Shown here one piece after another: positions 38,991-50,890 of a stretch of DNA of 64,000 nt. A program made the translations under genes and the position numbers. Numbering within the stretch: the first letter of the stretch is position 1; the number at the start of each line of letters is the position of its first letter. This stretch comes from Atrichornis clamosus (Eukaryota; Chordata; Aves; Passeriformes; Menuridae), in assembly GCA_013400975.1 (NCBI GenBank), contig WBMZ01004703.1, forward strand, positions 62,001 through 126,000. The letters are read 5' to 3'. Under the pieces are notes generated by a model, which saw only the letters and a program-made list of their open reading frames with translations, was not told where the DNA came from and did no database searches.

Positions 38991-41900
38991 GCTAAATAAA
39001 TATTGAGATTTCCTTCCTATAGTCTATTCCTTTCCTTCAACTGCTGAATTTTTAACCATCTATTGACAGATCTGTTTTTCATAAAGATGTCACTACTTTT
39101 TTTATTTTGGGGGGGTTATTTTATATTGATACAGAATCCCCCAGCGTCACTGCTCCAATGGAACAATGCACTTTTTTAAAATGCAAATGATCTCTGCTAT
39201 TAAAATAACAACCCTGCCACGAACCTGTGAGTGCTGCAAGCAAAGCAGCCCTGCAGAATAAGCACTTACAGACGAGTTTACACGTTAGAGTCAATTCAGA
39301 ACACATCATTATGCTTTGCTGCAAAGAGCTCAGATGCAGAACAAAGAGCCAAATCCATCAATGACATGAACCACACTGCCAAAGTGGAGGACAAGAAAGG
39401 CATGAGAACATGTTTAGACACTACTGTATTTACTGGCAGACCAGGCTTTTATGCAACAGGAAATGTCAGCTTGAAAAAAAAAAATTTGTTGTTTCAATAG
39501 CGTCTCATTAATAGGTTCCTTCTTTACTGGGACATTTAGCAGTTTAAAATACCTTGGATACAAAACAATTGGGTTGAACACCCTGATGTTCCAATACCAA
39601 AAGTAAACAAGTTCATGCTTAAAGTCTAAAGATGATTTTTATTATGCAGGTGCTGGTCAAGTGCAGATCTTTGAAGGAAAAGAACATCACCTACATGGAT
39701 ATAAGGTTTTTTCCCTTGTTTGATAGTTCTTTCTTTGGAGAATTTCTACAAGGTTTTTATTCAAAATTGTATGAAATACTCATTTTAATAAAACAAAAAC
39801 CAAACCCCCAAATCATCCACCTCAAAAGCAGGTTCAAAATTCCTGCCTAGGGCCCAACTTTATTTATCTATTTAGAGAAAATGTGCATGCAAACACCCAT
39901 GCATTACAGAAAATCCTTTTCCCAAGTATGAAATACAGTACCTTAGGTATTTAAGGATTTCTTTGTCAGACTTGAAAAATGCACCATGTTTACATTCTAT
40001 AAATGTCATTAGACCACTCAAAATACCTGACATTTCTGCAGACACACATTAATGAAATACTGCAGAGACTGAGATTCATGTTAAATCAGTCCCCTCAAAG
40101 ACAATCCTCCACTAAATATAGAATACTGTATAGAAACATTTAAAAAAAACCCCCAATGCTTAAGTGCAGAGTATTTTGTTCATTTGCTTTCAAAGCCATT
40201 TTCTAAACATTACTATTTGTATCAGTAATGTTTATAACTCATTGTGAATAAAACCTTCCTTTATTGTTTATTCAAAGGCAGTTTTCAAACACTTTTGATC
40301 ATCCCTGTAAGGCCTCAAATCAGTCCTACCAGGGGTGTGTCTGAGGGTGCTAAAGGTGTCCTGGAAGGCCAACAGACTCACTGCAGGCTTTAAATCCGCC
40401 CCTGGACAGCAAACAGAGCGTGTTTGCAGGTGAAAACCTCCCCAGCCCTCTCATGCTGCTGAGCAGTGCAGGAAATTCTGCCCTCCCTCCGAGCCCAGAC
40501 CCCAGAGCAGAGCAGGAAAGGGAAAGGACGTGGACAAACAGCAGCTGGCCCAGCTGTGCCCTGGTGGAGGATTCCAAGTAAGTCCCATTTCCAAAGAGAA
40601 CCCAGAGCTCGAGCTGGCGTTTGAGGCAGAGGTTTCAGGGAGCAGAGAGAGGAGTTGTTTCTCTGCACACACGAGCGAGTGAGGTGCCAAAAACACCAAC
40701 CACACCCCAGAACCCAGCCCTGGATGTGCCGAGTGTTGTTCAGAGTGCTCTGAGAACCCAAACACACACCAGGCGGGGCTCCCTCCCTTCTTCCAACCCA
40801 AGCAGCACCAGGAAACCACACTGGGCCCTCCTGAATTCCAGTGGCCAGGCAGGACAACACCTCTGGAAGCACGGATTAGAACATACACGTGGAGCTGGGT
40901 CATCTGCTGCCCCGAGAAATGTCTCCATTTTGGGACCATCTGTCCATGGACACCTTTTTGTCCTGTTTTCTGGTCCCCTCTGCATGAGGACGACTCAAAA
41001 CCCTGTTCCTTGTTGCCTGGAAAATCCACTTAATGCACACATCCCTGAGAGTCCTGGCCCAAGCTGGGGAAGAATATTTGCTTTAAAATGCAATTTCGAA
41101 TCACTTCTGTGTCTGACGTGTATACACATGTGAATCTGTGGCTATCAGGGCCATCACTTAGGCAAACAAAAGAAAATTATATGACCTGTCAGGGGCTGAC
41201 TACAAGTTTGTCAGAAGAAAATTAGCGTGTTTTCCCAAATACAAGGAAGACATGTTAAACAAATTATATCTGAATTAGCCAGACAACTCTGACACCCACA
41301 ACAGGTCTGACACACAGATGAAAAAGGTCGATTTTGACACTGGAGAAGGAGAGCTTTCCCTCACACCCCCTGTGCACTGCAGAACACGTGCTGGCTTTCA
41401 TTTCCAAGTACACGCAAAGAACTTTGAAACAATTTTCAAAAATAAGAAACCAATTATTCATGTTTATTTTCTCACATAAAAAATAGCCTCTCTAAACAAC
41501 TTGCCACTGCCTAGGAGTAGAACACAAAACATATTCTAGGCATAAAAAACCAGCATTAAGCACTGGAACCTACCTGTACCCCCCATTCTGGCAGTTCCAC
41601 CACACTTCAACCAATTCAACCAATCTGTTCCACAAGTCAGTCCTGAGTGAGAGGTCCAGTGGGAAGCTACATTGATGCACTGGGGGTGGAAAGATTTTTT
41701 TTTTAATGAAAGAAGTCATTTAAGTAAGGATGCTTAGGTGTTATAAAGTCCACTTTCTCTGATCTTGGAAGCCTGGATGTTATGTGTTCTTTTGCACTCA
41801 CTGCAACACATCTGTGTAGACAAAGGAAAATCCCAAAAACTACTTAATGTAGTTATCCCACAAATTAAAGCAATGCAAGTACCTCTTTACCTCACTGAAA

Positions 41901-44302
41901 TATCTGTGTTCCCAGGCTCGAGCCACGCTGCCAAAAGTGACCTTGAGCAATGGGCAGAGGTTGGACAAGCTCTCAGGAACAAAGAATCACCTTATTAGAA
42001 GTTCTTTTGCTGAGAATTGTGAGCTTTTAGCAACACGATATGAAGCTGCTCCCCACTCCCAGTTTTTGTTACCATTTTCCATGCCTACTTTTGGGACTAA
42101 TCACCAAGGGACTGCCTTAATTATCTGCCAGCACCCAGCACTGGGATGTCCACCCACACACGGCATCTAAATCCCAAATGCAGTGCCACAGGATTTTTGT
42201 TTTGCTTTTTATAGGTTTACAAATCAAAACAGCATTAGGGTTTGTACCTTGCAAATATTACAACCTGATACAGAACATCCCTTAGATACAAGTTGTCAAT
42301 TTTTTTCCCCCAAACATCTGCCACACTTCTGAACCCAGTTCAGAAAATTCTCTGTTTGTGTGGTTGATGTTTTTCAATAATGACCACAGTAACTGTGCTG
42401 ATGCAAACAGAAGAAATTTGCCAGGTAGAGGTAAAAAACATGTCAGGAGTGTGGCACAGAGCAGGGTCTATTTCTGTCTTTTACCACTGACAAAGTCCAC
42501 ATTTCCTGGGCAGAACAACAGCTTCCTTTAATACCAGCCTGCTCTAGTTTTTAATAGGAAACTGTAATAGTTGTTAACCTCCAGGTCACCTTTCATACAC
42601 AGAACCCATAAACTGCTTTCTAAAATAATAAAATCATGCTTGAACAGGATGTGCACTCAACACATCAATGCTACAATATAAAATAACTGTTGAAACAGAC
42701 TCAATTTCATCCCATTATTAATTACTTAATTGCAAATATTCAGTATTTCACTTTATGGCAACAAACCCCAAAACCTAAGTGATCATTTGAGAGAAGCATT
42801 ACCTTTCAGATATTTGGGGGGAAATCTACTTACTGAATGAAAAATATCTGCTTTTTCTTTTCTCTTCATAACAGTTTCCCTTTCAGATATCACATGCAGG
42901 AAGCTTGCAAAGGCACAGTATGTGAATTATCTTGAAAAGAGGCTGTCGTCTTAGGTTTATGGAAATGGAATAAATCTCCAGCTTAAACAGAACTAGAATA
43001 ATGACTTCCTTTATATTCTTTCAGCATAGCTTTAAGAGCAAACACAAATCATCTGGGTGATATTTCAAAACCAAACTGAAATACAGGGGTGTATGTTGCA
43101 GCCATCGTACAGTTGAGAGGCTTGTGCTGTTCTCTGAAAATATGATTCACCAAGTTCAACAAGTGAGCAAAAAGCCAGTGAAATAAATACAACTTTCCCT
43201 GCCAGTACTGCTCAGCTGGACTACTTACACCAAGTGTTGGAATTGCCATTCCCGTGCCCACGAGGGTTGGTGTGACCCCAGTTCAGTGAAGGCACCAGAC
43301 CTGAGGGCAGGCACAGCAAAGGGGTTCCAGAATCCCGGAGCTGGCAGCTGTTACTGCAGGCCTGGTGTGGCTGTCAGGATTGTCAGGTTAATTGAGATAT
43401 CATTTGTTTAAAATATCTGCCTCGTGTTTGGGACAACATGCTAATTTTCTTCTGACAAACAGCCAACCCCTGACACCACATCAGGCTCTTGGCAGAGCGG
43501 ACACCAACACAGGAGCAGGATCCAGGTTTTGCTGGTGTCAGTGCCAGGACTGCACTCGGCTGAGTCAGGACTGCACCCAGCAACTCCTGTGCAAGGGCTG
43601 CTGGCACAGAGTACACCCATCCTACAAAGGACAAGCCCTTTCAGGTCCTGTAAGGACTGGGACCTCTTAAATCTTCCAAAGAGGCTGAGCACTGAGCAAG
43701 AGGCTGCAGTGAGGATCAGTGTGTCAGGGTGCTTTCCCGGGAAAAAAACCTTCTTATTGCACTTTAGTCGCACAGAAACTACAGAACAAGCCTTGGATTA
43801 CTGCTCTTCGGAACACATCTTGATCTTTAGGAAATGAAAAAGCTTCCAGGTGCAAAGATAGACATAATAAGACATTTTCCAGCCAGTGATGCCTCCCTGT
43901 CCCTCAGGCATCAAACTTTTGGGACAAGCAGGAGACAACACAAACTCCCTCCCTGATGTCCCTTTTCTTGTCATACAAGCAAAACTTCTGATCCTTGAAA
44001 AGCTGGAGTTGGTGCTTCAAAATAAATATCTGTTGCAAATATAAAATAATTGACAAATAGCTGCTTAATGAACCACATCCAGCAGTTCATAATTCCACAT
44101 TAAGGGCTTAATAAAAACCACTCATCTCAAAGTAGTGTTTCATAGCAGGATCTCCTTCTGACAAAGATATAACAGAAAATCCTCTGGTAAGCTCAAAAAC
44201 TGCATCTCCCTCAAGGTATTCTACAGTAGTGGGATTGCACACACAACACCAATTCTTAAAAATGCCATTTAAAACATATTTTCAAGAGAACACTTCCTGC
44301 CA

Positions 44303-44595
44303 CTTTAAAGATTACACACGGAAGCGTTCTCGGTGCTTTCCCATGCACTGAGAGAATTTGCATTGCTTGAGGTGATTTCCACTTTGAAGAACTTTTAAAT
44401 CACAGAGGAGCTGTTCCTGACAAAGATTTTTACGTCTTTGGGTAACTGCTTTCCCTTTGAGAGTTTTCTTGTTATTGTGTAATTCCCCTTTTGAAGATTT
44501 GCATATTGATGAAGGAGCGCCTTTGAAGATTTTCACATTGTTGGGATGGGAGCAGCCCTTTGAAAAAAGCTCTCAACGTGGAAGATCTACCTCCA
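44303..44595. repeat. Degenerate tandem array of ~33-37-bp units
   Basis: On the plus strand a start motif close to CTTTGAAGATTTT recurs at 44303 (CTTTAAAGATTAC), about 44349 (TGAGAGAATTTGC), 44382 (CTTTGAAGAACTT), about 44419 (GACAAAGATTTTT), 44455 (CTTTGAGAGTTTT), 44489 (TTTTGAAGATTTG), 44521 (CTTTGAAGATTTT) and 44558 (CTTTGAAAAAAGC). Most spacings are 33-37 bp, and most units end near a C-rich TTCC/GCGCC/CAGCC. Units have drifted far apart. Where spacing is 33 or 36, the plus frame reads as repeats of 11-12 residues (PLRVFLLLCNS, PFEDLHIDEGA, PLKIFTLLGWEQ, PFEKSS), but two 37-bp units break the frame and stops occur upstream. It could be an old minisatellite or a decayed repeat-coding exon. 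I do not recognise it. Confidence 0.45.
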
Positions 44596-47500
44596 AAATA
44601 ATGTGTATCAACAGGGTATTACCCTCCTCAAAAATAGCTTTATTGCTGTCTTCATTTAGCAAGATAGTCTGTTCTTTCTTCATGCACACAAATCTCTCAC
44701 TTTGTGAAGCTGTTGGAAAACAGATTACAAAAAAAATTTAGCTCTTTGTCTCCAGAAGTTCTAACAAGAATTACCAAATCGGAAAGAGGGAGCTGAAAAA
44801 GGGTTACAGGTTTTTACCTGCCAAACAACAACAGCCTCACTCGTGTGACAGTGCTGGGAGGGCGAGGAGATGTCCCACGTGGGCTGGAACAGGAGCTGGG
44901 ATCCTTCAGGACAGCACCACTAAAAGCCTCTCACTTATACAATTTTCCCCTAAAACCACCAAGTGTTGAGTTTTGGTGAGGTCTGAAGAGGGTTTTGTGG
45001 GTTTGGTTTTTTTTTAGACACCTGCATTTTACTTGCTCACACCAACCCATTCTAAACCACCAGATTTTAGCATTAATACAAGAAAATAATTTGGCACGTG
45101 TGAGTCAATAACCAAATGACACCCAAAACTCTATTTGCAAGATGCTTTCCGCCTTCAATTAAGCCTGAGTGTCCACTAGCACTTCCAAGTGGAAGAACAG
45201 CCAGAAAAACTGGGTTTTTAGTACTTCATAATGTAGTAGGCATTCTCCACACAGAAGTTAAATCTTCTGGCTTGTTTTGCATGCCAATAAATAGAACAGT
45301 TATGCATGCGAGAATTTTTTAAAAAATATATTCTTGGGGAATTCTGAAGTGTTCATTTAAGAAAATGTAACAGAATTTCCAAGAAATTCCAAAAATATTC
45401 ATTCAAAGTAACGTATGAATGCTTTGCAGGAACCTCAAGTCAGCAATGCCTGAAATAAGTCAGAGTTGGTAACAGGAAAATCCTCCGAAGAACCCTCAAG
45501 TATTTGAGGTAAGAAAAAGCACAGTTGATGTCAGAGCTACATTTTAAAAGCCTTCTAAAAGCCAGTCTGGAGGTTTTCATTAACAGAAATTAGGTGTTTG
45601 CAGCCATTAAATGTGTTGTATAATGAGAACTTGGAGCTTCTGTCCTTGCACACCTCCTGAAATTAAAAAAAATAATTCTGCCACTGTCCTTTTGAGTGGA
45701 GAAAAAGGACAAAAAACCCACTAATGCAGAAGTGGACAGGGGAGGCAGTGTTGGAGGGGAAGTGGCTTTGTTAAGAAAAGGAGGAATTGCAAGAGTTTGA
45801 TGTGTTGATTCAGTAGAAAATGAGGATTATGATCTCAACTGAAGCAAATATCCTGGGCAGGTTTTTTCATAGTGATTTTCAATAAATCACCACAGTTGTA
45901 AGCTAATTGCTATGAAAAATAACATTATTTTTCCCATGCCTGACTATGAGATCACTTTGTTACTGTAAGCATGAGCTTGGCTGTCAGGAATAATTTCCTG
46001 AAAGTCTCTGAAGGCTTCCTATTGCAGCACAAAAGAAGCCATTCTTGAGGAGCAAGGGAGGGCAGGACAAGGGAGAGAAATGAGCATTAACAATCTCCAG
46101 TCATTAGCAGGAAGCTGTTAAAGGTTTGCACTGATTAATCATATTAAGTAACTATTGACCAGCCACAATTAAAAAATATTTAGTGGCCTGTTCTAGAAAG
46201 CTGGAAGGAGCTATTTCATCTGTTCTCATATAAATTAGTTTCCTTGGTTTAATGCAGCATATTTGACCTTTAAGCCTAAAATCTGAGCTTTTTAGTACAA
46301 ATCCCCCTGAGTTCACGTCAAATTATTTAAATACCATTATTTGAAGACCCACCCCATCACAATTTTGAAATGGGCTCTTTGAAATGATGCACCTCTATGT
46401 GAAGTTTCAGTCTCTTTTTCCCCTAGCACCTTGAACTTTCAGCTTCCACCATTTTTCATCCAGATATTTCCTCATATTTCAAACTGAAATACTTTATAAC
46501 ATTAGTTCTAAATGGCTTCCCACCAAAGCTGAGATCCTTGCATAACTTCTGGCAAAGAAACAATTGAGTTTGTAATACAGCTTCAAAACAAGGTAAAGCA
46601 CAATAAGAACTGCTAGAAATGGTCCATAGAGCCCCAGTTTCTCTTATTTGGATCTCATTAGTCAGTCAGAAGGCAGATTTCTGGTTTCTAACCAAATGCT
46701 CCCCTTCCATAGGAAAAAAAAACCCAAACATTTTCCATTTCCACATGCCTCTATGGAAAAAAAAAACCCAACCAAAAAAACCCCACAAAACCCAAGAATT
46801 TTCAAATACACTTTACTGGTAACTAAAATGCTGTTATTCATCTTTCAGTTCAGGCACAAATATTTCCCCAGTGGGAGCACAGACATTTCCTGGGCAAGCT
46901 GAGGTTCTATTGCATCCCTAGAGCCCATGGAAGAAAAGCTTCTCAAAAATCAGGGGAGCTGCCTCCAGTGTGTCCTGAGCACTGAGGGGGCTAAAAACCC
47001 CCAAACCAAAAAAACACCAACAAACACAAAACACAAAGGGGTGTCATCCAACCATTTCGTACTCTATTTCAGAGGAAGGAGAAAAGCAACCCTAAGGAAA
47101 CCTGGACACTCCTCCTCCTCACTCCCCAAATCCAGACACTTATCCCCAGTGCAATACCTCACAGAAACCATTGTTCCCTGCAGCTGCCACTCCAGACCAG
47201 AACCCATCCTTCCCAAATTTTGCCTGCCTTGTGCGTCAGGTGCTGACCTCCACGGACAGCAACACGTCTCATTTCCCTGGAGATGAACCACTGCAGATAC
47301 CTCTAATATGAAATACTAGAGCCCTAAAAATGTTCTGGTTTATGCTTTAACCATTAGTTCAGTGTTTAAATTGCAATAGCTTCAATAGCAACTGCCCCCT
47401 CACAGAGGATCATAATGACATTTTACGGCTCTTAATTGCTATTAGTCACCTTCAAGGCAGAATGTATCACTCACATCAGTGCCAGAGAGCCTGAAATATG

Positions 47501-47753
47501 TGAAACTAAGCTTCCCTCACTCCAGCAAGGTCTGCAAATTGTACATGTTAGATTTACCAGATTTCCCTAGTTCCAAAACAGACATTGTACTTTTAAAACA
47601 CAGGTTACCTTTTAAAGCACCCAGTGGCTGAGACTGCTCTTAGATGTTACCAGAATGGATAAATTGTTTCACAATCAAAAATAAATGTTCAAATACAGGA
47701 CAGGTTTCAACAGTCCAGGAAGGCTGGACATTCTNTGAATTGTTTCACAATCC
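44596..47753. other. AT-rich unique DNA, no gene seen
   Basis: Unique sequence with A-rich, AC-only patches at 46710-46800 and 46990-47035. The ATTA-containing stretch at about 47340-47480 looks like a possible conserved element only by its composition. A 15-bp direct repeat and the only ambiguous base (N at 47735) lie just before the CR1 at 47754. Confidence 0.5.
47662..47752. repeat. 15-bp direct repeat flanking an N
   Basis: AATTGTTTCACAATC occurs at 47662-47676 and again at 47738-47752, 76 bp apart. The single N of the window is at 47735, three bases before the second copy, and the CR1 begins right after it. This may be a real local duplication, a target-site-like duplication, or a consensus error made when reads or contigs were joined. 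Confidence 0.6.
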
Positions 47754-48435
47754 TTCTTCAAGAAGGAACCCCCTGAAATTGCTTCAGGTTGGGGCAGAGT
47801 GGTTGAAAAACTGCCCAGAGGAAAAGACCCTGGGGGCGCTGGTGACTACAGCTGGACATGAGGCCGGGTGGGCAAGAAGGCCACGGACATCCTGGCCTGT
47901 GTCAGGCATTGTGTGGCAGCAGGACCAGGGCAGTGACTGTCCCTCTGTACTGACACAAAGGGCTGTGTCCAGTGCTGGCCCCTCAATTCAGGGAGGACCT
48001 GGAGGGGCTGGAGCGTGTCCAGGGAAGGGAACGGAGCTGGGAAGGGGCTGGAGCAGCAGGAGCAGCTGAGGGAGCTGGGAAAGGGGCGCAGCCTGGAGCA
48101 AAGGAGGCGCAGGGGGGCCCTTCTGGCTCTGCACAAGCCCCTGACAGGAGGGGGCAGCCAGGGGGGGTCGGGCTCTGCTCCCAGGGAACAGGGACAGGAG
48201 GAGAGGGAACGGCCTCAGGCTGTGCCAGGGAGGATTTAGTCTGGATGTTAGAAACAATTTCTTCACAGAAAGGGCTGCCCAGATTAGTACTGAACTCTCC
48301 ATCCCTGGAGCTGTTTAACAGCCATGTGTCTGTGGCACTTACGGACACAGTTCAGTGGTGGCCGTGGCAGCACTGGGTTAATTTCAAAATCTGAAGATCT
48401 TAAAGTCCTTTTCCATCTTAAGCAAGTCTATAATT
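47754..48435 (+). mobile_element. CR1 LINE fragment with decayed RT tail
   Basis: The longest CR1 copy here, plus strand, about 680 bp. At 47799-47845 the frame reads EWLKNCPEEKTLGALV, matching the conserved block in the C-terminal part of the CR1 reverse transcriptase ('W..CP.EKDLGVLV' type). Then come AAGAAGGCCACGGACATCCT and GGCAGCAGGACCAGGGCAGT. After a frame change, GRSLEQRRRRGALLALHK (about 48090-48140) matches the RT end. The 3' part has GGAGGATTTAGTCTGGATGT, AATTTCTTCACAGAAAGGGC, CATCCCTGGAGCTGTTTAAC and a worn tail (AAAGTCCTTTTCCATCTTAA). Frameshifts make it non-functional. The 5' end is truncated, and upstream endonuclease and RT catalytic parts are absent. Confidence 0.92.
48150..48172 (+). 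other. G-quadruplex motif inside CR1
   Basis: A run of five G (48150-48154), one of seven G (48161-48167) and one of three G (48170-48172) supply four G-triplets with loops of at most 6 bases. This fits the usual quadruplex pattern. The other long CR1 copy has the same motif on its coding strand (minus, 758-780). Confidence 0.6.
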
Positions 48436-50482
48436 CCTAAGGAAATGTCCTCCCTGCCTCTGTATCACCCCGAGTCCCTGCTAGAGGCAGGCCACAGTGA
48501 TCATCCCTACTGAGAGCACCCTCTGCACAAAGAGAAGGGAAGCAGCTGGATTTAACTGCTCTATGGAGCAGCAGTACAACCACCCTTCTCACTCATTCAC
48601 ATCCCCCCAGGTCTGTATTATGTAGATATCTTTCTCTTTGAGGTACAGCTTCACGATGCCCCTGATAATTTCAAATATCTTCACATACCCTTGTGTGACA
48701 AGAGAAGTTGTGGATGCATCAGTTTCGTGGTCTGGATGAAGTATTGTCAAAAAAATGTTTCAAATAATGCAACCTGGAAACAGTTTTACAATTTGTTATG
48801 CTAAATACTTCTGGAAATTTTGTCATAACTTGCACAGCTTTCCTCCAAAATTCAGCATTGTTTTGACAGAACCCGAAGTTCACATGCATGTTTTAGTTTT
48901 GAGTGGAACACTTCCCAGGAATGTTTCTTAGGGTCACACTGGAACTTACACCGGGATCAATGACAAAAATCACTACAGGCAAAGTGCTCCACTGTGGGGA
49001 ACAAGAAATTCCTCAGGTTTTGGTCTGTTCTGGAAGAAACTACTGAACTGGGAGCACGTAACATCCTATAAATGTAGACATTTGGCTACAAAACAAATGG
49101 ACAAATTTATAGGTATGTTGGATGTAAGCACATTTTTCATGAAATTAAGATAATTTTTGGTATTTTTATTTCACTAAAGAAATCCAAACAAAAGGCTTCA
49201 GTTCCAACAAATTTTGCACCCAGCAACCAAAACGAACATTGCAAGGCTCGGCCCTTAGTTCAGATTAAAAAAAAATCCTTTGATATAAAGATAGATTTAA
49301 TTGTTTTCACCTTACTTCCTTTTTCCCTTCAGAAAATATAAGACAATGCAAGTAATTACATACGAACCTCTTCTCCACACAATTACAGGACAACAGAGAA
49401 TTCCAGGTTTATTCACACATTTGCCTTTTCAGAGCTTACAGACCAGTAAGAAATGAAAATATTTGAAGCAAAATTAGTTGTGTGCTAGCAACTCATAACT
49501 TATGGGACTTCAATTTGAGTTTGGCTGACAGAGAGTGGCACCTAACCTTTCAGCACTCCTATTCCAAGACAGAATCATCCTGGAAATGCAGCCAGAGCAC
49601 TGAATTGCCTCTTACACTGAAAATCAGGTGACTTACATTGCTTGGGACTGAGGCAGAGCTTAACAAACTATAACAGAAGGGTATCTTTGATTTTAAATTA
49701 AATGTCAAGCATAGTTATACAGTGGTGACGTACCCTGGGCTGTCTGGCAAAAGTGCAACATATTGCATGCAAAACCTAAGGAGATAAGATAGAGAGAGCC
49801 AACCAACCAGAAAAGCTGAGCTGCAGGAGGGATGATCCCAGAACAGAGACAGACAAGCCCTGAGACTGCAATTTCCCTCAGTGCCCTGCTGTCACTCGGC
49901 CCCTCTGATCCCAGGGAGCAGAACTGGCACGGAAGGGAGAGGGGACGAGTTCAGAGGGGTCTGCATGAGACAGGAAAGGTTCACAAATGTAAGGAAGAAC
50001 CTTCAGGTTTGTGTTACTGAAAAACTCATTAAAAAGATTAAAAAAAAAATTTTTGCATAAAACTCACCTAATGTTCCCAATCTGTTCCAACACCTAAAAG
50101 TTTTTGTAGGCAATGTGGTGCACTTAGCATAAGGCAAGAAAAGTCACAAGTGCCCTTGTCTACAGGTATGAACATGACCTACAGAAGCCCAAAATTCTCT
50201 TATTCTCTTCGTGGTCACTACCAGGCTGTGGGGGAGCTCGACACTGAAGCCCCACATCCCACCAGACCATGCTGGGTGTGCATTCCCTGTGGTGCCTGGG
50301 GACTGCAGGGACCTCTGTGAGCAGGGAATGGGGCTGTGCCATGTCAGACACCACCAGATCCACAACAGCCCCACCACAGGGCAGTGAAACTGCCCAGCAG
50401 CAGGGAAGAAAACAGGAAACAACCCTGAAAACACCCCAAATTCAGGGCATTGTCCATCAGACAGAAGGCACATTTCCTCCAA
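48436..50482. other. Unique DNA, no gene seen
   Basis: Two kilobases of AT-rich sequence with slightly GC-richer patches at 49800-49990 and 50200-50420. No domain, RNA gene or recognised repeat. Confidence 0.55.
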
Positions 50483-50890
50483 TCATGGAATGGTTTGGGT
50501 AGGAAAGGACCTTAAATCCCATCCAGTGCCACCCCTGCCATGGGCAGGGACTCCTCCCACTATCCCAGGGTGCTCCAAGCCCTGTCCAACCTGGCCTTGG
50601 ACACTTCCAGGGATCCAGGGGCAGCCACCGCTTCTCTGGGCACCCTGTGCCAGGCCTCCCCACCCTCACAGGGAACAATTCCTTCCCCATATCCCATCTA
50701 TCCCTGCCCTCTGGCAGTGGGAAGCCATTCCCTGTGTCCTGTCCCTCCATCCCTTGTCCATGGTCTCTCTCCATCTTTCCTGTGGCTCCTTCAGGCCCTG
50801 GGAGGCCACACTGAGGTCACCCCAAAGCTTCTCCTCTCCAGGCTGAACAATTCCAACTGTCTCCACCTTTCAGGTTTCAGGAGAGACATT
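50483..50890 (-). mobile_element. CR1 LINE 3' fragment, 5'-truncated
   Basis: A minus-strand CR1 of about 400 bp. The plus strand starts TCATGGAATGGTTTGGGTAG, then AAGGACCTTAAATCCCATCC, CTTGGACACTTCCAGGGATC, GCTTCTCTGGGCACCCTGTG, and continues into the reverse-transcriptase end (AGCTTCTCCTCTCCAGGCTG, the complement of the block before the RT stop). Frames on both strands across this GC-rich stretch (for example 50540-51112 plus) are by-products. It resembles 52965-53275 closely over their shared part. Confidence 0.9.

Larger units (their letters stand above)
38291..44302. other. AT-rich unique DNA, no gene supported
   Basis: About 6 kb of unique sequence. It holds an exon-like segment (38446-38544), a 16-A run (38975-38990) and a GC-richer pocket at about 40340-41060. 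In that pocket several frames are open on both strands (longest 40451-41029, minus, 192 codons) without any domain. No repeat family is recognised. Confidence 0.5.

Noticed and set aside
40451..41029. Minus-strand frame of 192 codons
   Set aside because: Four overlapping frames on both strands are open in this GC-rich pocket, and the peptide has no recognisable domain.
47644..48394. Several frames suggesting an intact retrotransposon ORF
   Set aside because: The RT-like pieces are in different frames, and the upstream endonuclease and catalytic RT parts are missing.
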